A DNA stretch of 33,718 nt. Source: Halorubrum lipolyticum DSM 21995 (lineage in GTDB: Archaea; Halobacteriota; Halobacteria; Halobacteriales; Haloferacaceae). The position numbers were made by a program, and so were the translations under genes. Each line of letters begins with the position of its first letter. Position 1 is the stretch's first letter. Location: assembly GCF_000337375.1 (NCBI RefSeq), contig NZ_AOJG01000001.1:53908-87625 (forward strand), written 5' to 3'. This document shows, piece by piece, positions 6,858-13,253 of this stretch. The notes below the pieces were generated by a model. It searched no databases. It worked only from the letters and a program-made list of their open reading frames with translations, and had not been told where the DNA came from.

Positions 6858-7554
6858 AGCACTCGCGTGGATCCGGAAGTCGAAGGGTGACGATGACGAC
6901 GTCGGGCTCGAAGACCAGCGTGAACTGGTCCGAAGTCTCGCAGAGGAGGTCGCCGACGAGGTGGAGGTTCTCGATATCGGTATCCATACCGGCTTCTCGT
7001 CGATGACCCGAGACGATCCGGCGGGCCTCCTCGACCAGAACGAGCGCGTTCAGGAATGCGTCGGCGAGCTCGAAGCCGGCGAGTATTCGCACCTCGTGGC
7101 GTGGGACGATCGCCGGATCTGCCGCGACGAGTACTTTTCTGTGGTTCAGTATGCAGCCACGCAGGGCGACGCCGAGATCGTCTACGTCGGCGACGTGAAC
7201 GAGGACGATCTCACCTTCGATCTGAAGCGACGTATCGAGCGGGACACCAAAGAAGAGGAGATCGAGAAGTCCCGGCGAGCGATCGATCGACGGAAAGAGC
7301 AAGGCTACGACCACGGGCGACCGCGGTTCGGGATGACCTACGACGACGCCGGGCACTACCAGGTGCCTGGCGAAGACTTCGACACAGTCCTCGAGATATT
7401 TCGCCACGATCGAAACGGGAAGAGTCGACGGGAGATCGCGGAAGAGGTCGAGATCCCGCTCGGGACAGTACAGAATGTACTCGACTGCCGTGACTGGTAC
7501 GTTGAGCGCGAAAAGATAGCCGAAAATGGTTCTGTTAGTATCCCTAGTAAGTGA
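6850..7554 (+). CDS. Serine recombinase (resolvase family)
   Basis: This 234-aa protein has the resolvase catalytic pattern: ALAWIRKSKGDD with the nucleophile Ser11 and nearby Arg, LEDQRELVRSLA, HLVAWDDRRICRD (DRR motif about 86-92), then the long E-helix (LKRRIERDTKEEEIEKSRRAI, about 125-145). A C-terminal HTH follows (KSRREIAEEVEIPLGTVQNVL, about 194-215). These enzymes cut, invert or resolve DNA through a 5'-phosphoserine link. The length is typical of haloarchaeal small serine recombinases. It is co-expressed with the AbrB-like gene. It may resolve replicon dimers or invert a surface-gene segment; inverted repeats immediately downstream are possible sites. Confidence 0.9.
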   Translation: MSKALAWIRKSKGDDDDVGLEDQRELVRSLAEEVADEVEVLDIGIHTGFSSMTRDDPAGLLDQNERVQECVGELEAGEYSHLVAWDDRRICRDEYFSVVQYAATQGDAEIVYVGDVNEDDLTFDLKRRIERDTKEEEIEKSRRAIDRRKEQGYDHGRPRFGMTYDDAGHYQVPGEDFDTVLEIFRHDRNGKSRREIAEEVEIPLGTVQNVLDCRDWYVEREKIAENGSVSIPSK

Positions 7555-7594
7555 TACGTTCTCACGACCGTGCTGAATACACAGCGCGAGTCTC

Positions 7595-7667
7595 GTACTG
7601 AGCCCCTCGCGGATTCGGTCACGCCGGATCGCTCAGTACAGGCAGCTCACATACTGACACACAGTAC
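7595..7667. repeat. Inverted repeats downstream of the serine recombinase (candidate res site)
   Basis: GTACTGAGC (7595-7603) and GCTCAGTAC (7631-7639) are perfect inverted copies. A second, tighter pair TACTG/CAGTA (7652-7656 and 7662-7666) follows. Resolvase crossover and accessory sites are inverted half-sites next to the recombinase gene, which fits. The rest of 7555-7829 shows no gene. Confidence 0.4.
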
Positions 7668-7829
7668 GGATCTACCTACATTGTGTCAGGAACCCTGTGC
7701 GAGATACAGAGATTGTCGTCAGCAGATGACCGTTGTTCGCTTCGGATCGTCAGCGACAAAATTGTCGTTGGGCGCGTCTATGAGTCTTGTTGGAACAGGT
7801 ATTCCAATCGAATATCTAATCGTTATCCC

Positions 7830-8642
7830 TCAATCATACCAAACTATCCGTTCTCCGTCAACTCTGCCTAAATGCGGAATCGGCACGTACCAATCATACG
7901 GCCCAGAGGAAGGAAAGTCTGATCGTGAGTACGCCACCATCCACACAGCACCGGTGTCAAAATCACCTTTATATTGGGCCCGCATCTGTGTTTCTTGATC
8001 ATCCACTTCAGCATTTATTACACAACGACCACTATCCGGTAAAATAACATTTAATTCTGATACATTTTGGTCAGTATATATTGTTGATGCGTTGCGATTT
8101 TCAGGTGATTCTTGATTTAAATAATCTTCATACCACTCAATAGAAACGGAGTCAACAGTTATTAATGGAAGTTCACCACGAGAAATTATTTCAGAAAAGT
8201 TTCTTGGTGGGGCAGCAAGTTCACCGTACTTACCATGAGAATCATCAGCATCAATAATATCTGACCACATTTCATCTTCACCATCAAAAAAGAAAACATT
8301 AAACTTCGTACCTGCAAATTTTGTCTGTTTGGCTAAATCTAAATGATTTTTATCATCACGCTTTCCAGACCCTATACTTTGCTTCGCTTTATTATATGTA
8401 ATATCGATGAAACTTACTACACGATCTGCAATGAATGCCTCAGCAGTCCATTTTCCAATATTTCGGGGAGTTAGGTAATCTGATGGAGACGACGCGGATT
8501 GATCCGGAGTTTTGTTTGGTTCGTCTTCCTCTTGATCCGGAGTTTTGTTTGGTTCGTCTTCCTCTTGATCCGGTTGTGAGTCCGCGTCAGAACCGACTGT
8601 TTTTTCGCTTTTGTTATTCGTATTTTGATTTTTCTTAACCAT
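7830..8642 (-). CDS. Orphan low-GC protein with N-terminal 11-residue repeat
   Basis: This 270-aa protein is not recognised. The first 50 residues are disordered and polar, with the 11-residue unit DQEEDEPNKTP twice in tandem. Residues 55-270 form a globular, acidic domain rich in aromatic residues (for example KFNVFFFDGEDEMW and GPYDWYVPIPH), with no signal peptide or TM segment. Codon use is AT-rich and unlike the GC-rich backbone, as for the protease gene. It stands alone, flanked by non-coding DNA on both sides, as cargo genes do. It may be an effector or immunity protein, but the sequence alone does not show it. Confidence 0.7.
   Translation of the reverse strand: MVKKNQNTNNKSEKTVGSDADSQPDQEEDEPNKTPDQEEDEPNKTPDQSASSPSDYLTPRNIGKWTAEAFIADRVVSFIDITYNKAKQSIGSGKRDDKNHLDLAKQTKFAGTKFNVFFFDGEDEMWSDIIDADDSHGKYGELAAPPRNFSEIISRGELPLITVDSVSIEWYEDYLNQESPENRNASTIYTDQNVSELNVILPDSGRCVINAEVDDQETQMRAQYKGDFDTGAVWMVAYSRSDFPSSGPYDWYVPIPHLGRVDGERIVWYD
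8501..8573 (-). repeat. 33-bp in-frame tandem repeat
   Basis: Two exact 33-bp units (8501-8533, 8534-8566) plus 7 bases of a third encode the repeated DQEEDEPNKTP. The identity at DNA level shows recent slippage or expansion, and copy number may vary between strains. Confidence 0.85.
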
Positions 8643-8654
8643 ATATCTAGATAT
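8643..8654. promoter_or_regulatory. 12-bp palindrome abutting the orphan gene start
   Basis: ATATCTAGATAT is a perfect palindrome immediately upstream of the ATG at 8642. It could be an operator that also supplies the AT-rich promoter element. Evidence is the symmetry and position only. Confidence 0.4.
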
Positions 8655-9105
8655 TGGAGTAGTGTTGGATATTCAATTACTTAAAACGATTCCACCCAGA
8701 ACTTGATCCTCGGAGATCAGTGACCGATACGCGCTTTGTATCTCGCACGACTATCGGGACACCTCTTTGAGCTGGTAGCAACCTCGACGCTCAATACGCA
8801 CGCTCGTTCTATCAGCTGATTCAGGATCTATTTGAAGAAAATAACGCAGTTCCCGTGCTGACTACACCCTCTGTATCTTGCACGCCGTTTCTATCAGATT
8901 TGGACGATTTCATCAAATCTACTACGGTGTAGCCAATGTTCGCCGCGGCTACAACAGATTATGAAGAACTCCGTATTTGGTAACTGAGAATCGGCTTCTC
9001 AAACGAATGTTGTAGCCGAATACCGGATTCGCGTGCATCTCTATCGAAGCTGAAACGAGCCGGAGAGATGGATTTAACAGAATCCGTAGAAGACACCGCT
9101 TTAGG
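8655..9105. other. Non-coding accessory stretch with dispersed and inverted repeats
   Basis: No convincing gene is seen. TGTATCTCGCAC (8737-8748) and TGTATCTTGCAC (8872-8883) repeat each other, and an inverted exact copy, GTGCGAGATACA, lies at 7697-7708 on the other side of the orphan gene. A perfect 11-bp inverted repeat, CGGCTACAACA (8946-8956) with TGTTGTAGCCG (9008-9018), encloses 51 bases. These may be the scars of insertion of the low-GC gene or of a lost mobile element. Confidence 0.45.
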
Positions 9106-9216
9106 ATGAAGGTCGACAGTGCCAATGACTGCCTCCGGAAGGCATTGAATACGGACGACCCAACCGAGAAGAACTACTATATGCGGCAAGCGATGCAGCA
9201 TCTCACAACAGAGTAG
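9106..9216 (+). CDS. Possible 36-aa micro-protein
   Basis: Reading from the ATG at 9106 gives a 36-aa helical peptide (for example DSANDCLRKALNTDDPTEKN) ending in TAG at 9216. Its composition and the helix-Asp/Asp-Pro-helix pattern look protein-like and resemble short helical haloarchaeal peptides, but no Shine-Dalgarno site is seen and the upstream frame stays open to 9016. It may be a remnant of a longer gene. Confidence 0.35.
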   Translation: MKVDSANDCLRKALNTDDPTEKNYYMRQAMQHLTTE

Positions 9217-9288
9217 TTGGACCCGTAGCGCACAGCTACGACGCGTTCTGGTTCTACTTCGCTACTAAAAACTCCAGATCGAGCCGAA

Positions 9289-9459
9289 CTACTGAACGGG
9301 CTCGACCGTCACCGCATCGTCTGTATCATCGACGCGGAGGTACGCGTCGGCCAACTCGTCGTCGTCATCAATGAGACCCCACTCGCGGAGTGTGTCTTTT
9401 GGGATCGCAACACCTCCACTCCCGCCGAGGTCTCGCAGCTTCCGAATCTCGCTAGACAT
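9289..9459 (-). CDS. AbrB/SpoVT-like regulator, second copy
   Basis: This 56-aa protein starts MSSEIRKLRDLGGSGGVAIP and continues KDTLREWGL, the swapped-hairpin AbrB pattern in which GGVAIPKDTLREWGL replaces the usual TIPKxxRExLGI. An acidic C-terminus follows (DDDDELADAYLRVDD). It is common in haloarchaea as a tiny promoter-binding dimer. It is transcribed away from the large membrane-protein operon, whose promoter region (9460-9612) it shares. I infer that it controls that operon and itself. It differs clearly from the copy at 6705, so this is not a recent duplication. Confidence 0.75.
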   Translation of the reverse strand: MSSEIRKLRDLGGSGGVAIPKDTLREWGLIDDDDELADAYLRVDDTDDAVTVEPVQ

Positions 9460-9512
9460 CACCTAAGACTCACGCTGAAGCGACTTGAAACCTTGTACTT
9501 AATGTGTGTATT

Positions 9513-9545
9513 GGGTTTATTACCCCACATTCTCGGGGTTATAGA
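9513..9545 (+). promoter_or_regulatory. Promoter/operator of the membrane-protein operon
   Basis: GGGT (9513-9516), ACCCC (9522-9526) and GGGGT (9535-9539) form overlapping inverted repeats next to the TATA-like GTTATAG (9539-9545). A further inverted repeat, CACCA/TGGTG, lies at 9571-9586, inside the presumed leader. GGAGGTGA (9596-9603) then gives a strong ribosome site 9 bases before the GTG at 9613. The divergent AbrB-like gene makes this a likely regulated switch point. Confidence 0.5.
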
Positions 9546-9612
9546 ACTCCGACACTCCGATTTCTAGGCGCACCATGCACCTGGTGTTTAACGCTGGAGG
9601 TGACGCCTGCGC

Positions 9613-9699
9613 GTGAGCGGCGTCTCTGACAGTACCGACGGCGCGGAGGATCAGTGGCGGAAGGGCTGGCGAACGGTTTTTCAGAGGGCTGACTCGTGA
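9613..9699 (+). CDS. 28-aa micro-protein heading the membrane operon
   Basis: GTG at 9613 follows a near-perfect Shine-Dalgarno GGAGGTGA by 9 bases, and its stop overlaps the next gene's GTG (GTGA at 9696). The product (28 aa, ending KGWRTVFQRADS) is short and has no TM segment. It may act as a translated leader that couples ribosomes onto the operon, or be a real peptide. Confidence 0.5.
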   Translation: MSGVSDSTDGAEDQWRKGWRTVFQRADS

Positions 9700-9878
9700 G
9701 CGACGGACCGCGAGGTCTCGTCGTCAGCGATCGGTTCAAATCGTATCTCCAGAGCTTTCGCGAGCGGTACCCGCTAGACAGAGATCTGGCGGAGAAGTAC
9801 GGTCTGCCCACCGACACCGGGCGTTTTCGAAATCCAATGACACAGAACCGTAACAGCGGCTTCGGAGGCAGTGCATGA
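9696..9878 (+). CDS. Hypothetical 60-aa basic protein
   Basis: This 60-aa protein is more basic than most here (FKSYLQSFRERYPLDRDLAEKY in the middle, about residues 14-35) and has no TM segment. The GTG start overlaps the previous stop (GTGA), and its own stop overlaps the next ATG (ATGA at 9875). A small basic protein just ahead of surface and membrane genes could be a nucleoid-binding or scaffold component; this is speculation. No family is recognised. Confidence 0.6.
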   Translation: MSDGPRGLVVSDRFKSYLQSFRERYPLDRDLAEKYGLPTDTGRFRNPMTQNRNSGFGGSA

Positions 9879-10402
9879 ACATCAAAAAGACGGGACTCGC
9901 GGCGCTACTCGCGCTCGCAGTCCTTACGTCGATGGCGGTGCCGGCGGTCGCACAGTCTGGCGACGAGCTCGCGGACAAGTCGGTGACGGTCGACGGTGAC
10001 ACCGAGAGCGTCTACCTCGAGGTCACCAACACCTCGGGAGACAACCTCAACTACACCGTCTACGGTATCTCGGACGGTCTCTCGGACGAGGTCGACTCCG
10101 GGACGATCTCTTCAGCGGACGAGAACGACACCACTCGTCAGGAGTTCGTCGCGAACAGCGAGGAGTACGACGAGTACCGAGTCGTCGTCACCGAGGACGC
10201 GAGCGACTCCGACGAGGAGTCAGCTGACAACATCGAGATCGGGACGACGATCAACCAGTCGGGCGGGGGCGGAGGCGTCTTCGCCGGAGTCGGCGGCGGT
10301 GGCCTGTTCACGCTGACGAACGGGATCATCGCGTTCGCCGTGTTCGGCGTGGCGTACGTCGCCGGGTTCCTCGACCCGATCAAGAACGCGCTGGGGCAGT
10401 AA
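9875..10402 (+). CDS. Secreted/membrane-anchored surface protein (candidate major particle protein)
   Basis: This 175-aa protein has a clear Sec signal peptide (KKT, hydrophobic LAALLALAVLTSMAVPAVA, predicted cleavage after AVAQ near residue 27). An acidic Ser/Thr/Asp-rich ectodomain of about 100 residues with N-x-S/T sequons (for example NTS, NYT, NDT) follows, then a Gly-rich linker (SGGGGGVFAGVGGGG, about 127-141) and a C-terminal TM (about 148-168). Mature proteins of this size with a C-terminal anchor are typical of small haloarchaeal envelope proteins. Being first of the membrane set, it may be the most abundant particle component (inference). It starts by ATGA overlap. Confidence 0.75.
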   Translation: MNIKKTGLAALLALAVLTSMAVPAVAQSGDELADKSVTVDGDTESVYLEVTNTSGDNLNYTVYGISDGLSDEVDSGTISSADENDTTRQEFVANSEEYDEYRVVVTEDASDSDEESADNIEIGTTINQSGGGGGVFAGVGGGGLFTLTNGIIAFAVFGVAYVAGFLDPIKNALGQ

Positions 10403-10403
10403 C

Positions 10404-10874
10404 ATGCCCACCTTATCGCTCGGGGACGGCGGCGGTGTGGACACCCTCAACGGCATCGCGACCTACCTCTCAGATGGGGGTAAGGCGACGACGGTGCTCA
10501 CCTCGTCGATCGTCGGCCTGCTGGCGTCGCCGGTGGTTGCGACGATCGACATCATCAACGCGATCGCGGACTTCACCACGGCGCCGTTCGAAGGGGCCGG
10601 CGAGTCTATCGCGACGCTGTTCGACGGACTCCTCACTGGCCCGGCAGCGCTGATTCAGGCCGGCTCGGACATCTCTGAGACGGCGATACGCTCCGTGTTC
10701 GGAGAGACGCTCGCGGGGATCCTCGCGCTGCCGCTGACGGTCGCGCTCGCACTGGCGAGTCTCTACCTTCTCGCCACGTTCCTGAACGAGGAAGAGACGG
10801 GTAACCTGTTCCCTGGACTCCCGTTCGACGTCCCGTACATCGGCGCCGACGAGGAGCCTGTGGATGACATGTAG
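10404..10874 (+). CDS. Membrane protein of the particle module
   Basis: This 156-aa protein lacks a classical signal peptide. It has a hydrophobic stretch about residues 31-55 (SSIVGLLASPVVATIDIINAI), an amphipathic Gly/Ala-rich middle, and a strong TM about 122-142 (LAGILALPLTVALALASLYLL). The acidic tail ends in DDM. The arrangement of two hydrophobic segments around an amphipathic helix is shared with the next two gene products, suggesting a paralogous set. The ATG lies one base after the preceding stop. A structural role in a lipid-containing particle is inferred from context. Confidence 0.7.
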   Translation: MPTLSLGDGGGVDTLNGIATYLSDGGKATTVLTSSIVGLLASPVVATIDIINAIADFTTAPFEGAGESIATLFDGLLTGPAALIQAGSDISETAIRSVFGETLAGILALPLTVALALASLYLLATFLNEEETGNLFPGLPFDVPYIGADEEPVDDM

Positions 10875-10921
10875 GTCAGCATGAGACGACACTCGCCGCA
10901 GTCCCTCGGAGGTGAACGCCG

Positions 10922-11371
10922 GTGAGTAGCAGCGGTGACGGCCTCACGACGTTCATCAACGGCGACACATCCGGCGACATCCCGATTCTGAGCGTCGCGA
11001 ATCCGGTGAATTGGGGCCGACTAGGCCAGACGATCGGTACGTCGATCATCGCGACTCTCGTAGTGGGGGTAACAAATGTCATCGACACTATGGGAGACGT
11101 GTATTCCCGCATATTCGGCGGGTTAGAGGCCTTCATCGAGGGGAGTACAGAACCCCTCGGTGCCGGCGGATACCCGACAAGAGAGGGGCCGGGGTTAATC
11201 GACGTGACGCTCGGGACCGTTGCATCGGCGTACGGTGATGCGTTCAGCTACAGTGCGGCGAATTACGGCGTGCTCTCGCTTCCGATCAACGTCGCGATCG
11301 TCCTCGTGACAGTGTATATCACCTCGGTCGGCCTGCAAGCAGCGGCCTCGAGGTTTTTCGGAGGTGGATAG
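10922..11371 (+). CDS. Membrane protein of the particle module
   Basis: This 149-aa protein starts at GTG 10922, with GGAGGTG (10909-10915) upstream. A hydrophobic segment lies about residues 36-58 (GTSIIATLVVGVTNVIDTMG), then an amphipathic region, and a C-terminal TM about 119-140 (VLSLPINVAIVLVTVYITSVG) ends in a short Gly-rich tail. This plan matches the 10404 product closely. A 14-codon ORF (10881-10925) overlaps the start and contains the ribosome site, suggesting coupling. No named family. Confidence 0.65.
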   Translation: MSSSGDGLTTFINGDTSGDIPILSVANPVNWGRLGQTIGTSIIATLVVGVTNVIDTMGDVYSRIFGGLEAFIEGSTEPLGAGGYPTREGPGLIDVTLGTVASAYGDAFSYSAANYGVLSLPINVAIVLVTVYITSVGLQAAASRFFGGG

Positions 11372-11373
11372 AC

Positions 11374-11862
11374 GTGCCAACATCTCCTACCGACCGGCAA
11401 GACAACCCCGACGGCGGATACACGCTCCCCGAGACGCTGACACGGTTCGCGAAGTCGCCGCAGGGGTTCATTCTCGGTGCGATCCTCTCGCCGCTACTGG
11501 AGGGCCTCAACGACGCAGTCGTCCAGTTGCTGGACCTCATTACGTTCGTCTTCGTCGGCGACGGACCGGGACTCGTCGGCACGCTCGGGATAGCGGATAT
11601 CCCGCTGTTTATGGGCGGCCTGGTGATCGACATCGGGTCGAGGATCGGCGGGTCCGCGGTCGAGGGGACCGGCCTCCTCGGCATCGTCGATCGACTCGTC
11701 CAGGCGGGTGTCGACGTCGCAACGATCGGTGGGCCGCTCGCGCCGATCATCCTCGCTGGAGAGACCGTCTTCGTCGTGTGGGTCCTCGCAGTGTTAGCGC
11801 GGCGGACAATCCTCGTCATCGCTGACGCGGTGCCGGGGCTCGCAGGGGTGATCGGAACCTAA
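11374..11862 (+). CDS. Membrane protein of the particle module
   Basis: This 162-aa protein starts at GTG 11374, two bases after the preceding stop, with GGAGGTGG upstream (11361-11368). A polar, Pro/Asp-rich N-terminus (1-28) is followed by Ile/Leu/Val/Gly-rich segments at about 32-60 and 68-88 and a clear TM about 122-145 (IILAGETVFVVWVLAVLA). It shares the amphipathic-then-TM layout of its two neighbours. The three together could form a membrane scaffold or pore; no enzymatic motif is visible. Confidence 0.65.
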   Translation: MPTSPTDRQDNPDGGYTLPETLTRFAKSPQGFILGAILSPLLEGLNDAVVQLLDLITFVFVGDGPGLVGTLGIADIPLFMGGLVIDIGSRIGGSAVEGTGLLGIVDRLVQAGVDVATIGGPLAPIILAGETVFVVWVLAVLARRTILVIADAVPGLAGVIGT

Positions 11863-11864
11863 CC

Positions 11865-12143
11865 ATGTCACTACTCAAGAATCCAGCAACGATAGTTAGC
11901 GGCCTGTTCGCGGCGGTTGCGGCGCTGTTCAACATACCGTTCGTCGACGGGATCGCGCTCTGGCTGTGGAGCAACGCCAACCAGTTGTTCCTCATGTCAT
12001 CCATCGGGGTGACGGTCAGCGAACAGCTCCCGTTCCCGGAGAAGTACGCGATTCAGGCGCTCATCGCGACGGGCGTCATCCTACTCGCGAAGCTTCTCCT
12101 GGACGCCGGAAACGACCTCGAAGACTCAATCGACGACTCATGA
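11865..12143 (+). CDS. Small two-TM protein
   Basis: This 92-aa protein has hydrophobic segments about residues 8-35 (ATIVSGLFAAVAALFNIPFV and onward) and 60-80 (YAIQALIATGVILLAKLLL), followed by an acidic C-terminus (DAGNDLEDSIDDS). This small hairpin membrane protein resembles the size class of structural proteins in membrane-based archaeal viruses. The ATG is two bases after the preceding stop. The function is not recognisable. Confidence 0.6.
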   Translation: MSLLKNPATIVSGLFAAVAALFNIPFVDGIALWLWSNANQLFLMSSIGVTVSEQLPFPEKYAIQALIATGVILLAKLLLDAGNDLEDSIDDS

Positions 12144-12196
12144 CTCACACAACCACGATCGACAGTCGACCAGTGCGGAAAACGGAGGGCGCGTAG
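12140..12196 (+). CDS. Possible 18-aa coupling ORF
   Basis: ATGA at 12140-12143 restarts translation, and the 18-codon frame ends TAG directly before the next ATG (12197), with GGAGGG inside it. It most likely keeps ribosomes moving between the two membrane genes, and a functional peptide is not evident. Confidence 0.3.
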   Translation: MTHTTTIDSRPVRKTEGA

Positions 12197-12574
12197 ATGC
12201 CTGCTGCAATGTCCACCGAGGCGATTCTCGGATGGGTCATCATCGCCGGCTTCGGGTACATCGTCGGCGAGTACACCGACCTGTTCGCCTACCTCATCAT
12301 GTACCCGAAGAAGGCAGCCAGAAAGATATTCGGTGCAGCGACGACCGACCGGCTACTCGGCGCCGGCGGGCTCGTCGGGGGTCTCTGGTTCGGCCCGGTC
12401 CTTTGGGAGATCGGGGCGACCGCGCTCGCCGGCTTCGCCGGCGGCGCCGCCGGAGTGATCGCGATCGACAGCCTCGGCTTCGAGCTCACCAGCGGCGAGC
12501 TCCTGGCTGTCGGAGCCGTCGCGGTCGTCGCATGGGTGTTCGCCTCGGCGTCGGCAACGGAGGACGACGACTGA
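12197..12574 (+). CDS. Multi-TM membrane protein
   Basis: This 125-aa protein has TM segments about residues 10-33 (AILGWVIIAGFGYIVGEYTD), 53-70 (LGAGGLVGGLWFGPVLW) and 98-119 (LLAVGAVAVVAWVFASA), with a basic loop PKKAARK at about 37-43 and an acidic end. By the positive-inside rule the basic loop is cytoplasmic. It starts right after the TAG of the 18-codon ORF. TGATG couples it to the following gene. No family is recognised; it fits a particle-membrane or assembly component. Confidence 0.6.
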   Translation: MPAAMSTEAILGWVIIAGFGYIVGEYTDLFAYLIMYPKKAARKIFGAATTDRLLGAGGLVGGLWFGPVLWEIGATALAGFAGGAAGVIAIDSLGFELTSGELLAVGAVAVVAWVFASASATEDDD

Positions 12575-12837
12575 TGTCGACCGTCATGCCCTTCGAACTG
12601 CCAAGAGCGGAGAACTCTCGGACGCGTCTCACCGCCATGTGGGCCGCAAACATCGCCGGTGCTCTACTCGGAACGGGCGCCGCTGGTGTACTGTTCCCGA
12701 TCGGCGACAGTGTTTTTCAGGGTGCTCTAGTCGGCGCCGCGCTCGGCCTCGCGATGATCGGGTTCGTCGTCGCGTACGTCGTCAGTGACCGCATGGACTC
12801 GCTCGATGAGCGGGAAGCCAGCGAGGTGAGCGGATGA
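12574..12837 (+). CDS. Small two-TM protein
   Basis: This 87-aa protein has a polar, basic N-terminus (PRAENSRTRLTAM), then two TM segments, about 22-43 (WAANIAGALLGTGAAGVLF) and 49-70 (GALVGAALGLAMIGFVVAYVV), and an acidic cytoplasmic tail (DRMDSLDEREASE). The start shares bases with the previous stop (TGATG), and the stop overlaps the next ATG (12834). It is a typical helical hairpin; its function is unknown. Confidence 0.6.
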   Translation: MSTVMPFELPRAENSRTRLTAMWAANIAGALLGTGAAGVLFPIGDSVFQGALVGAALGLAMIGFVVAYVVSDRMDSLDEREASEVSG

Positions 12838-13253
12838 AGCTCACAACCCGTCGAACGGTCCGACAGTGGTTCCTCGATACACCGCGAGGTACGGTCTACG
12901 CGTTCTACGCCGCGGCTATCGGACTCACAGCGCTCGGTATCTCCGCAGATACTGACAGCGTGGTCCTTGCTGGCGTCGTCGCTGGCGCGGGTTTGTACGC
13001 CGTCCGCGAAATCGTCCAGTTCGACGCCTGTCCGACCTGTAACTCCAAGGTCGCAGCGACGTCTGAACGATTCTGTTCGACGTGCGGCGCGCGGCTCGAC
13101 GCGCTCGAGGCGGCGCCGCCGATCGACGATCGCGTCGACGAGCGGTTCCGGCCGGTCGGGCTCGAGGAGTTAGAGCGGCGAGAGCCGCCCGAGCGTGAGC
13201 CGAACCCGGTCGCGGACGGTGGTGAGCGCGAGGAGCACAAGGAGGATCGATGA
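12834..13253 (+). CDS. Membrane-anchored zinc-ribbon protein
   Basis: This 139-aa protein has two TM segments about residues 17-38 (RGTVYAFYAAAIGLTALGI) and 43-60 (SVVLAGVVAGAGLYAV). A rubredoxin-like zinc ribbon follows, C67-x2-C70 and C82-x2-C85 (DACPTCNSK, RFCSTCGAR), then a charged Glu/Arg tail. The ribbon faces the cytoplasm if the basic N-terminus is inside. Such a protein could dock nucleoprotein or the ATPase to the membrane. ATGA overlaps bind it to both neighbours. Confidence 0.7.
   Translation: MKLTTRRTVRQWFLDTPRGTVYAFYAAAIGLTALGISADTDSVVLAGVVAGAGLYAVREIVQFDACPTCNSKVAATSERFCSTCGARLDALEAAPPIDDRVDERFRPVGLEELERREPPEREPNPVADGGEREEHKEDR

Noticed and set aside
6850..7554. IS607-type transposase (serine recombinase with TnpB)
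   Set aside because: No TnpB gene follows, and the protein has the HTH at the C-terminus, whereas IS607 TnpA has it at the N-terminus.
7570..7998. 142-codon plus-strand frame after the serine recombinase
   Set aside because: It runs into the opposite strand of the orphan gene at 7830, has no ribosome site and no protein-like domain pattern; the repeats at 7595-7667 explain the region better.
8959..9201. 80-codon minus-strand frame
   Set aside because: It overlaps the better-looking 36-aa plus frame and the 11-bp inverted repeat, and lacks a ribosome site.
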